DNA from: Sycobia sp. Sy_11
Lineage: Eukaryota > Arthropoda > Insecta > Hymenoptera > Epichrysomallidae
DNA length: 64,000 bases
NCBI GenBank assembly: GCA_018907035.1
Contig: JACCIC010000029.1
Coordinates: 452,501-516,500, forward strand
Direction: 5' to 3'
The first letter of the stretch is position 1, and every line of letters begins with the position of its first letter. Shown here in pieces: positions 55,271 through 64,000 of this stretch. The position numbers and the translations under genes were made by a program. The notes below the pieces were generated by a model. It saw nothing but the letters and a program-made list of their open reading frames with translations. It searched no databases and was not told where the DNA came from.

Positions 55271-56830
55271 CTTTTATCTCTTTAAACCTTCATTGCCCTC
55301 TTCTTACTTAAATTTAAATGCTATTAAATTTTAATTAATTAAATTATAATTTTTTTTACAATTTTTACAATATTGTATGATTTTTTATACAATTTTTTTT
55401 ATAATTTAATTAAATTATAATGCTATGCTCTATATATAAGATCTGATGTGATGTATTTATTAGTTCGAATTATGAACTGTATATTACAGTTCGAAATTTT
55501 GAAATCGAATATAAGGACACATTGGCCCTTATGCTTAGCGCCCACTTCATTATTTAAACTTGAGGATGTTTTGGGAAATTCAGTTAAAATATTGTAACAC
55601 TGAACTGCTCTGAATTATATCAGAGTTAGGCTTCTTTCAAGCATTGTCGAAAAACGTTGAAAGCCTATAGTTCATCGAACTTTCTCTTTTTTTATGATAT
55701 TTTTTTCTATAAATTTAGATATTTTATGAATAAATAAATAAAAATAAAAATATTTAATTTATGTGAGTGAAACAATTTCAATTCTTTCTTATTTATTTGG
55801 GTTCGTTATGCTGCCATCAAAACTTCTCTCTTTTTATAAAGAATGTCGGATTCCAAATATTTATAATACACAATACAATTATAATACAGAATACAATTAT
55901 ATTGATCATCAAAGTAGTACTAAATTTATCAACAGATAAAGTACATTGGGATCGCTAAAAATATAAAAATTCTACATCAATTAAATTTTTTTTTAAATCA
56001 TAAATAAACAATTAATAAAAATAATAAAATGAAATCTGAAAAAATTTTCGGCAAAATCATTTTAAAAAATGTATGATATTTCAAAAGCGATTCATGTACT
56101 ATTAATAAATAGAGAAAATCAAGAAAGAGATTGATTTTTAATAATATTATTATAAAATCAAATTCTAGAGATAAAATTCATTGGCTTCTTATATATTTTG
56201 TTCTGCATACTCTTAATTCTTCTCGATGTGGTGACAGTGGCAGGTGGCATGAAAACAACAGAAAATATTTTAAAATTTTTTATAAATATTTTTTTAGAAA
56301 ATATTTATACTTTTTTTACTTTTTCATCTGAAAGATACGATATATAGAAATTAATACTGTCTGTATAATTATGAACCAATGTTTCAAAGTATCTCGAAGA
56401 ATATAAGTGGAATGTGGTCGGATTTTGGAATTTCGAGCACAAGAGTAATAGAATTTCATTACTTAAATGTGTAAGAGTTCATAAAACTATTTTGCAAGAA
56501 ATTGTATTTACAAATTATAAAGCGTGTCGACTGTATTAAATAATTGAGTTAGAGATATATTTATATGACATCATTCTTTAATAAATCGCAAACCAATTTG
56601 AACTTGATAATTTATAATAGTCTGATAGTATGCTTTTCACAAATATAAGATGAATTTTTTAAAATTTCGTAGATTTTATTATTAAAAAATTATTTTGCGT
56701 TTTTTATTTTTAACTTTAACTTTATTTGTAAATGCCACAAATATATTTCCACTATTTCAGTCAAATGTAAATTAATATAGATAGTATATTATTGAATATT
56801 TGAATAAAATCAAATTCTCTTCGAACGTTG
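55271..56830. other. AT-rich sequence, no gene seen
   Basis: An imperfect hairpin (AGGCTTCTTTCAAGC ... GTTGAAAGCCT) lies at about 55628-55670. No supported ORF, exon or repeat family otherwise. Confidence 0.4.
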
Positions 56831-56864
56831 AATATATATGATTTATTGCCATAATTATACATAT

Positions 56865-57330
56865 TATCACGAGGCCGTATCCGAAATGCACCTCGCGAGC
56901 CGCGACGCGTGCATACATGTAAACACCGCGCGACCTCGACACGGCGGTCGGCCGCGCGAGAAGAGCGGTAAGAGGGGGGGGGGGGAGCGAAGATTCGTCA
57001 CGGAGAGGCGCGAAGTACAGTTAGTAAGTCTCGTGTTACGCGTAAGTGAATCACGTGCGTCCCGGCCTCGTGCAAAGTAATTCCTCTACACGCCGTTTGG
57101 GCGATTCTCTGACGAGAAAGACAAAGGGAGAAGAAGGAAGAAATATCGTAACGAGTTCCGCTCCGTCTGCAGCGGTGTGTACCGAGTTCGCGGAAGAGAG
57201 TAGTGTGAGAAATCTGGTGGAGTGTCTACGGGAGCCGATGACTGGTGGTGTCGCCGGAATCGAGAAGGAGGCCCTTCAACCCCCGCCGAGACAGCCAGCA
57301 CCTACCGGGCGTCTCAGCGCCGCGTAAAAT
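56865..57330 (+). promoter_or_regulatory. CpG-rich island, possible host promoter/first exon
   Basis: An abrupt GC- and CpG-rich block within very AT-rich DNA, with a run of 13 G near 56975-56988. Open frames in it (56838-57080; 57046-57327) encode Arg/Pro/Ser-rich sequence without recognisable domains. The block ends CGCCGC followed by GTAAAA at 57324, a possible splice donor on the plus strand. It shows no similarity to the LTRs in the window. No downstream exon was found. Confidence 0.35.
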
Positions 57331-58005
57331 AGAATATCCTATTTTTTTCCATGCAAGAAGAATATTGTATAATTATTTTGAAACATGAATTATACAGAAT
57401 GTTCAAATAAAAGCATCACCAAATAATTTTTAAAAAGGGTTTAAAGTCTACAATTTTCAGATTTTTCCCTTGCCTATTTTGAATTGTCAAGCATAAATCA
57501 AATTATTTTGATATTATAAGGGGTTTTCAGTATATATGTAGAGTAGTGGTCTTACCGATTCTTATTAAAAAAAATTAATTTAAAAAAATAATTAAAATTA
57601 TTTAAATAAACATATATCTATATATACCATTTCATATAGCCAAAAGTGTGAATTTCATTATAAATTGTTAGAAGTGGTATCCAATATAAATTGTGTTTTG
57701 TTTTTTTACTAATATACATTTGTGAGTTATTAATTATTTAAGCAAACAAATTGAAGTTAATTTCTATTGGGGCCCCTCTTTGATACGTCAACAAGTACAA
57801 CCTCCTTAAAGCTATTATTTATTTAAATCATGACAACATTTCGAAATTTCAAATTCAAATTTTAATGTTAATTTATAATTATAAAAATTGATATATTTGT
57901 TTTGCCCATTAATTCCATCAGCAATTCTACTACTTCTATATGAATTTATACTTTTCTTTATATAAATTAAATTTTCTACTACATTAGTTTGATCAATGTT
58001 GTAGT
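57331..58005. other. AT-rich sequence, no gene seen
   Basis: No supported feature. If 56.9-57.3 kb is a first exon, this would be its intron. Confidence 0.35.
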
Positions 58006-58009
58006 TCTT

Positions 58010-58130
58010 TTTTAGGCCAGCTCAAACGAATGTTAATATCCAACTTTGGGATTCGTATCCTAAAGGAGGTGTAACGTTAGTCGGTATTACCTTTTTTGTT
58101 CTTCGGGTTAATTTGACATTACTCTCACAC
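58010..58130 (-). repeat. Dispersed repeat, copy 3 (inverted)
   Basis: On the minus strand, GTCAAATTAACCCGAAGAAC and GGTAATACCGACTAACGTTA lead to ATCCCAAAGTTGGATATTAA, matching copies 1 and 2. Further right, 58320-58360 resembles, inverted, 48865-48905 beside copy 1, so the associated flank is also shared. Confidence 0.6.
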
Positions 58131-58178
58131 CTAATGGATATCTTTTGATTTTTGTAAATTTTATTTTCTCTTACGTGG

Positions 58179-58179
<1 letters not shown>

Positions 58180-58248
<69 letters not shown>

Positions 58249-58266
58249 TTCGATCTCTCTCTCTCT
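58180..58266. repeat. (CT)n microsatellite
   Basis: A CT run with a few interruptions inside the repeat-derived stretch. 58270-58588 is AT-rich with no gene. Confidence 0.95.
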
Positions 58267-58611
58267 CGGTCACTATCTTTTTGTCTTTCTTTGTCCTTCT
58301 CTTATCAAATGGTTCTGTATACCAAATCATACTGAATATAGTTTGTGACGACAAATTCTGTTTTTATTTTTATACATTCTACTAACTTCAGACAAAATAG
58401 GTTTCTTTACCAACAACCTCAAACTATGTATATATAAATAAAATATATCGTCACCTTTGCATAAAAAGGCAATATTCATCGCCTATTGAAAAAATATGCT
58501 ATGCGAATATCAACAATTTGCTTGAATTTCAGTTAACAGGACTACGAAAATATTCACGGTATTTAATTGAAAAAACGGAAATATAAAAAGTATATATATA
58601 TATATATATTA

Positions 58612-59440
58612 TAACCCCAAAATCGGGTTATTACTTACTATTGTGTGCATGTGTGTGTGGACTCTTTCACGCTGCTGGTTGTGCACTCCGCTGGCAAGGG
58701 GACGGGGAATGAGAAATGAACTACGCGAGTGACTTTATCGGATTATGACAATATTAACATTTATTGTTAATTTATTGACATTTATTGACAATATTAAGGC
58801 TATTTGCCGCCGACGATGACGATGCTGTCGCTGGCCGAAAGCTCGTTGATGCACGCTGGTGCTCGCTGGTGCTCGCTGACGTCGCCTGGTGTCAGGGCGA
58901 CCGGGGGCGCGCTCTCTCTCTTCTCGCTGATGGCTCGCGCGGTTGCGCGTGGCTGCGGCTCGTAGTGGCTGATGGCGTCGCTGGCTCGCGACGGTACACA
59001 AACGGTAGCGCGTAGGCGCTAGTGCTCTCACTATCCGGGGTTGCCGCGGGGATGTCGCCGCGTATCTTTTCCTCGACTCCGATGTGCTCGCACGCAGTTT
59101 ACGCCAAGGCAAACTTGTAATTGGTCATCGCGAAGGAAGCTACAATGGCGACCTGAACTATATGGTTCGAAATGAACGAAAGACGAAACACGAGAACGGT
59201 AATTCAAGGCGGTACGAATCGAAGGTGCGTCGAAAACTATGAACTCCGGGGACGAAAGAGAAAGTGCAAGTGAAGTTCATTCCGAACTTCATACGTACAG
59301 TTGCGCTTCCAGCGCAAATGGAATAACAAAAAAAACGAAAAATATGATTGCATCTGCTGGTGTGGAGTTTGGTCGTCGATTGCACGCCGTAATCGATATA
59401 ATTATATTTATTTTCCTATTACTACTTCCCTACATCTAAT
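58612..59440 (-). repeat. Probable 3' LTR of gypsy element III
   Basis: It begins TATAACCCCAAAATCGGG after a (TA)n run, resembling the left end of the LTR at 29256 (TGTAACGCC). It shares GGCTATTTGCCG with the LTR at 22145 and is GC-rich like them. The right edge is unclear and no purine tract was located. It lies where a 3' LTR of the minus-strand element to its right should be. Confidence 0.45.
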
Positions 59441-60057
59441 TATAAACTAAGCCCTATTCTAACCTATTGCTAACGTGACTTATCCTAGCAAAATTTAAAT
59501 CATTATTACGTGAAAAAAAAACTATAACTACTATTATTATAAATCCTATCCTAACTACATGATCAGGTTTCTAACATTCGCTTCTGCGTTGTTTTCGCAA
59601 GCATTTCACTTTCGTTCTTGCGATTTACTTCTTCTTCTTCTGCTCGTCGCGTGTTCGCTGGAAAAGATTGTCGTCGTTAGTGTTGTTCCAATTATTGGGG
59701 GTTGGTACGGCGTTGGTGGGGCGAGCAAGTAGCCTAGTTACTATGGGAGCCATTGTGCACTCTTCTAACTGGTGCTATTGCTTTCGTCCTCACCCACCGA
59801 CGCTGTGCCATCACTGTATCTCGGCTGAGGGGTTGGCTCTAATATCCTTTTCTCTTTCAATTTTCCAGGTCATCCTTTAACACGATCCGCGCTTACACCA
59901 TATATTTTTTCCATGGGGATATATGGGTACCGTTTCCTCTCTTGGGACGTGGTGGGGGAATCATGAGGATGGCTGTAGGGGAAAAAAATATTACGGGTAC
60001 TACTTCTTTTTTAATTTCTGCGTTGATACATCTCACGAGAGGCGCTATTTTATATAG

Positions 60058-60270
60058 TATACCCCTGACTGCGCGCCATTTTTCGCGCCTTTTATACGTA
60101 TGTGCTCCTGTTCGCGCGCCATTTAATATGTGTGTGCGCCCCTATTCACGCGCCATTTAATACGTATGTGCTCCTGTTCGCGCGCCATTTATATTTAGTT
60201 TCATCTGTTCGCGCCATTTACGTGTACGTACCCCTGTTTGCACGCCATTCTCTACATATGGGCTGGGCGT
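60058..60270. repeat. Minisatellite of about 36 bp, GCGCGCCATTTAATA unit
   Basis: Five to six imperfect units such as GCGCGCCATTTAATACG with a TATGTGCTCCTGTTC-like spacer, in the 3' untranslated part of gypsy III. The repetitive ORF over it (LFARHL units) is not a gene. Confidence 0.75.
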
Positions 60271-60416
60271 TATTTATCTGTGTGCCATTTATAACCATTT
60301 GTATATGCCATTTATATATGTGTATTCTGCGGCAGCGTGGGAACTCAGCGATCGGCGACCTATTTGTTTAAATAGACTGTCGCTCCCGGCATTATTATAA
60401 GCAATGGTTGCTGAGC

Positions 60417-60965
60417 TCACGCAGCGGCTGCTGCTTGCCTGATGGCTTGTTCCATCATTGGCTGCGGACCGGTCACTTCCTCGTTCACGATCGCCATACC
60501 TTCTGGCGCCACCGTCTCTTCTGACACCTGACTTTTCGTCTTCTCTACACATCTAACATTCTCCCCCTCCCAAGACGGAACGGCAGGGGTCGGCCGCTTT
60601 ACGCAGGACGTGCATGTGCGAACGTCTATGTTAGCTCTGCCACACCTGTAACAAAATTTCTTGGACCTAGGGTGTGGGCAGGCGTTGTAGCGGTGACCTT
60701 CCTCGCTACAATTCCAGCAGTGCGTTGCTGCTGCCTCGAAATGGTCCGAGCCTTTAGTTCCCGCTGGGCCCGTGAAGGACCTATTTCGCAGACTTCCGAG
60801 ACCTGGAAGTGGCGTTGTGGGGATCGAAGGGTGGGGCCGTATGGGCGGTATAAAATCGGGGGTTGGTTCGACAAGGGAATCCATTAAGCTTGGGAGTTTC
60901 TTTTTGTTTCCAGGGATAATTGTCTCAATGGTTTCTTCTTTTGTTGAGTTATTCAAGCTGGCCAC
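60417..60965 (-). CDS. Gypsy III 3' ORF with two zinc knuckles
   Basis: The minus strand is open for 182 codons. A Pro-rich stretch (PIRPHPSIPTTPLPGLGSL) precedes CWNCSEEGHRYNAC (CX2CX4HX4C) and FCYRCGRANIDVRTCTSC (Cys-rich second knuckle), then PAVPSWEGE and an acidic/Ala-rich tail. It resembles a gag nucleocapsid, yet it lies 3' of RNase H while the normal nucleocapsid lies 5' of protease (63480-63340). Relatives sit in the same place in copies I and II. The frame may once have continued from the sequence to its right, so the start is uncertain. The function is not known; nucleic-acid binding is inferred. Confidence 0.7.
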   Translation of the reverse strand: MASLNNSTKEETIETIIPGNKKKLPSLMDSLVEPTPDFIPPIRPHPSIPTTPLPGLGSLRNRSFTGPAGTKGSDHFEAAATHCWNCSEEGHRYNACPHPRSKKFCYRCGRANIDVRTCTSCVKRPTPAVPSWEGENVRCVEKTKSQVSEETVAPEGMAIVNEEVTGPQPMMEQAIRQAAAAA

Positions 60966-61065
60966 TGGGCTTGTTTCTGTTTCCTTATTTTCTTGTAGTG
61001 GTATCGTGAACGGATTAAATTTTCTGTTGCCTCTGTTGCTATGTTTGGGGATATGGTGGCCATGC

Positions 61066-62975
61066 TCATCTTGAGCTAACTCCTCTAAAATTGGGTATTG
61101 GGGTGTGGGTTGATGTCGGTAACGGTATGGGGTTGGGGTTGGGTGGAATTTTCGGGTGCCCTGAGGTCAGAGTGTTATGAGACTCATGGAGAACGCGCTC
61201 TCTATCGTTAGAGGGTACCACTAGCTTCCAGTCATCCTGGTCGTGGCCTAGCGCTTTCGCAATTTCATTTGGCCGATGCCTATACAAACGTCCATCCCTG
61301 ATCGACCAATCGGGATATAATTCCGGATGTTTTTGGATTTCAGTACTTTTTTGCCGGTACCAATCGTCCATTACCAGGGTGGTGAGCGTTGCCGTAGAGG
61401 CCTCGGTGTGTTGAGGGGGACTTGATAGGTCGTCTGGCACGTGATGAAGTGCTTCTTTTCTGTGGATGATTTCCATGTTGTAAGCTTGAAGTGCTGTTGC
61501 CCACCTAGCTAGGCGTCCTGTGGGATCCTTTAATGTGTGCAACCACTTGAGGCTGCTGTGCTCCGTTATGACAGTGAACTTCTTGCCGAGTAGGTACCCG
61601 CGGAATTTTTCTACTGCCCACAGGACGGCCAAGCACTTCTTTTCGGTGACGGTGTAATTCACTTCAGCTGGTGTCAATGTCCTGCTTGCGTACGCAATTG
61701 GGTGCTCTTCGCCGTGATGTTCTTGGCTTAGCAATGCGCCTAAGGCGTAATTGCTCGCATCTGTTTGCAAGACGTACGGTTTATTCTGCACGGGGCGCGC
61801 TAGCACAGGCGCTTGCGTCAACAGGATTCTGAGCTTATCGAAAGCATCCTGTTGCGCTGATCCCCAGTGCCACTGGATGTTTCTCTTCAATAATTTAGTG
61901 AAGGGCAGCTTGATTTCCGCTAAGTCCTTTATGAACCTAGCGTACCACCCGACCATGCCTAGAAAGGCCCTCAATTGTCTCAGGTTGGTAGGCCTTGTAT
62001 ATTCGCTCACCGGGCGAATTTTGTCGGGGTCAGTGTGCAGACCGTCCGCATCTACGATGTATCCTAAGTACTTGACCTCCGGGCAGCAAAACTCGGATTT
62101 CTCCTTGTTTATTTGCAAGCCAATCTAATTCAAGCGGGTGAGTACCGCTTTCACCTCGTGAAGGTGCTGCTCGAAGGTCCTCGTAGGGACGATAATATCG
62201 TCCATATAGACGAAGACGTTCGGTTGCCACGCTGGCCCGAAAACAAGGTCCATACCTCTCTGGAAGGTGGCCGGGGTGTTCGTTAGCCCATTAGGTGATC
62301 TCGTATATTGAAAGAGGCCTTTCTGCGGGACCGCAAAGGCGGTGACCTCTTTGCTGCTCTCCTCAAGCGGTATCTGATGGTAAGCCTGACTGAGATCTAT
62401 TTTAGTAAGGTACCGCGCGTCACGTAAATTGTCCAGCAGGACATCCATATGCGGAAGAGGGTATGCGTCCTTTTTAGTGATGGCGTTGACTGCCCGGTAG
62501 TCAATGCAGAACCTTATTTTTCCGTTCTTTTTAGGGACGATTACCGGGCAGCTGCTCCACGAGCTTTCTGACGGCTCTATAATACCCTCCTCGAGCAGTC
62601 GGTCAATTTCCGCATGAGCCTGCTAAAGGAGTTTATCCGGTATTCGTCGGAGACGCTGTTTGATGGGACGGTGCCCCTGGGTGTCAATGTAATGGGGCTG
62701 CATGCGCGCTAGTTTCAGCGTTTCGGTATTTACCGGTATTAGGTGCCGTAGCACTCGGTCAAGTTCTTTTTTGTCTGCGTCCTTTAGTTGGACTACCCCC
62801 TTGACGGCTGCGATAGCCGTGATAGCTTCTGGTGAGTCACGATGTTGTGTGACGAAATGCCTGATGATTTTATTAGGCGTGTGCCACGTAGCGTCTGCAA
62901 AATTGATGGTCATTTTTACCGATGAAAGTATGTCCTTGCCAAGTATCATGGCGTACTTCAAGGAAGCTGATACCT
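61066..62975 (-). pseudogene. Gypsy III pol: reverse transcriptase and RNase H
   Basis: One frame with in-frame stops at about 62623 and 62125. RT: KIRFCIDYRAVNAITKKD, YLTKIDLSQAYHQIP (motif A Asp), FQYTRSPNGLTNTPATFQR and VFVYMDDIIV (catalytic YMDD); then KSEFCCPEVKYLGYIVDADG, AFLGMVGWYARFIKDLAEIK. RNase H: YVLQTDASNYALGALLSQ, YASRTLTPAEVNYTVTEKK and FTVITEHSSLKWL (the usual TDH is TEH). The frame runs on to LHESHNTLTSGH, the start of integrase, then turns into repeat-derived sequence. Integrase is missing. Confidence 0.88.
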
Positions 62976-62979
62976 TGAA

Positions 62980-63417
62980 TCAGGCTTTAAGTTGATGGTT
63001 GTCGATTGTTAGTAACAGATCGACCTCGCCTTCGTCGGGACATACTTTGCCGTCCGGCATTTGCATGTACGAACGCACTGGTATTATGGCCGATTTGACC
63101 AGTTTGCCTGGACCAGGGCCTACGTAGGATTTCCGAGCGCCAGGGTCGATCAGCGCTGGGAATATTTTCCCCATCAGCTCAATGTTGAGGAAGAATCTAT
63201 TTTCTTCCTCAGATGACTTGATGTTGGGATGTGTGTTAGTCACGTCCCTGGCTCTGGGGCAGTCGTATTCATCGTCAGTGATGTGTGGAGTCGTGTTGCT
63301 GGGATTATCGAGTTCGACTCCAGTATCCTCGTCCCTTACTCGTTTCCCGAGCTTTTTCGTGGGCTGCAGCGGGGACAGTTCAGTGTCGTTACATTGTTCT
63401 CGCCACAATTGTAACAA
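62980..63417 (-). pseudogene. Gypsy III protease domain
   Basis: EENRFFLNIELMGKIFPALI is followed by DPGARKSYVGPGPGKLV, the aspartic protease active site (DPG in place of DSG/DTG), then VRSYMQMPDGKVCPDEGEVD. It shares the pol frame and ends at a TGA (62980-62982) where copy I has CGG-type Arg codon sequence. The frame overlaps the gag end by about 80 bases in the -1 frame. Confidence 0.8.
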
Positions 63418-64000
63418 TAGACTTTTCGTCTATCAGGGCATCTGTCTGCCCAATGGCCTGGTTTCTTACAGGTCCAGCAGGGCAAGTCATTCTCCCGCTG
63501 CGGTCCATCTCTAGAACGTCGTTCATTCTCTCGTGCTGGGGAACGATATTCCCGATCTCTTCTATCAGGCGATCTGTACGAATGGTACCTGTGATCGTTT
63601 CTGTTAGGTGATCGGTACTGACGATCAGGTGTTCTCCTTCTCCGTGATTCACGGTCTTGGCTACGTGGTTGACTTCGAGAGGGATATCTGTGTCGGTATG
63701 GCGGGGATAGAGAGGGGTTGCTGGGACATGATGCCGATACAGATGAGGGGTATCTAGGTGAGGGGGGTGGTCTTCTATGGTAGGGGTACGGTGACCGATA
63801 CCGTGGCGATGAACTTCTTTGTCGCCTGCTCTCTTCTGTTCGTTTTGCCGTTGTTTCCCTGTTGACTATAGGAGACGGACTGTCTCTTCTGGTATCTCTC
63901 CGTGAGTGGTGGGAGGGCGTTCGTACGATGTCGCCCCTGGTGTTGGCTGCGGCGGATGGCTCACTTATCGTGACCGTTTTCTTCGGGGCCGTTGTTTTTT
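63336..64000 (-). CDS. Gypsy III gag C-terminal part, RS-rich with nucleocapsid
   Basis: The frame is open to the window edge. It reads KTVTISEPSAAAN, then a long Arg/Ser/Pro-rich region (RRQRSSSPRYRSPYPYHRRP; RSPDRRDREYRSPAREN), the knuckle CWTCKKPGHWADRC (CX2CX4HX4C) and YCYNCGENNVTTLNCPRC, and stops at TAA 63336-63338. Pol continues in the -1 frame, fitting a frameshift-expressed gag-pol. The RS-like stretch before the knuckle is unusually long. The N terminus lies outside the window. Confidence 0.75.
   Translation of the reverse strand, partial: KTTAPKKTVTISEPSAAANTRGDIVRTPSHHSRRDTRRDSPSPIVNRETTAKRTEESRRQRSSSPRYRSPYPYHRRPPPSPRYPSSVSASCPSNPSLSPPYRHRYPSRSQPRSQDRESRRRRTPDRQYRSPNRNDHRYHSYRSPDRRDREYRSPARENERRSRDGPQRENDLPCWTCKKPGHWADRCPDRRKVYCYNCGENNVTTLNCPRCSPRKSSGNE

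Larger units (their letters stand above)
59690..64000 (-). mobile_element. Ty3/gypsy element III, runs off the window
   Basis: In minus-strand order it holds gag C terminus (64000-63336), protease/RT/RNase H in one frame (63417-61066), a deletion of integrase, a 3' zinc-knuckle ORF (60965-60417), and a 3' untranslated region with a minisatellite (60058-60270) and the conserved CCGACGCTGTGCC block (59800). It is the best preserved of the three copies. Confidence 0.88.

Noticed and set aside
58735..59112. 125-codon Arg/Ala/Gln-rich ORF on the minus strand
   Set aside because: It lies in the probable gypsy III LTR and is made of GCTGGTGCTCGC-type local repeats.

Overview
The window looks like a transposon-dense stretch of an insect nuclear genome, most probably hymenopteran and perhaps an ant. 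This is inference. It rests on the AT-rich, intron-containing sequence, the many D34D mariner elements of ant and bee type, R1-clade LINEs, Ty3/gypsy elements with long LTRs, and a recognisable insect-like NSUN2 gene. There is no operon structure and I see no CRISPR array, rRNA gene or convincing tRNA gene.

Region 1 (1-14.2 kb) holds the last four coding exons of NSUN2, the tRNA cytosine-5 methyltransferase, on the + strand at 1846-2148, 7708-8075, 13628-13795 and 13874-14001. The exons join in phase. Two of the introns are about 5.55 kb each and are filled with mariner copies, including an intact-length 1287 bp element at 6055-7341. Region 2 (14-22 kb) is AT-rich and holds decayed mariners, Ty1/copia ends, and an inverted pair of Penelope-like element (PLE) ends. 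One PLE end carries a well-formed hammerhead-like ribozyme motif. Region 3 (22-32 kb) holds a minus-strand gypsy element with a LINE fragment inside it and three related long LTRs. Region 4 (33-40.6 kb) mixes mariners (one a 1287 bp twin of the first), two internally deleted mariner derivatives, more PLE ends, and a pseudogene of an A32-like packaging ATPase. Region 5 (40.6-48 kb) is a second minus-strand gypsy copy with an AT-rich leader. Region 6 (48-58.6 kb) holds a decayed 60 bp coding-like minisatellite, a mariner end, a 2.8 kb R1-clade LINE between CA repeats, many microsatellites and a CpG-rich island. Region 7 (58.6-64 kb) is a third minus-strand gypsy copy that runs off the window.

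Apart from NSUN2 and perhaps the CpG-rich island at 56.9-57.3 kb, I can support no host gene. The less ordinary points are: a gypsy family that carries a second zinc-knuckle module in a 3' ORF in all three copies; two full-length mariners sharing the same T7 frameshift; PLE ends with a hammerhead-like motif; a LINE flanked on both sides by CA repeat; a viral-type ATPase relic; and a possible single-base frame break in the last NSUN2 exon. Boundaries given for decayed elements are approximate unless a TIR, LTR or splice site is stated.
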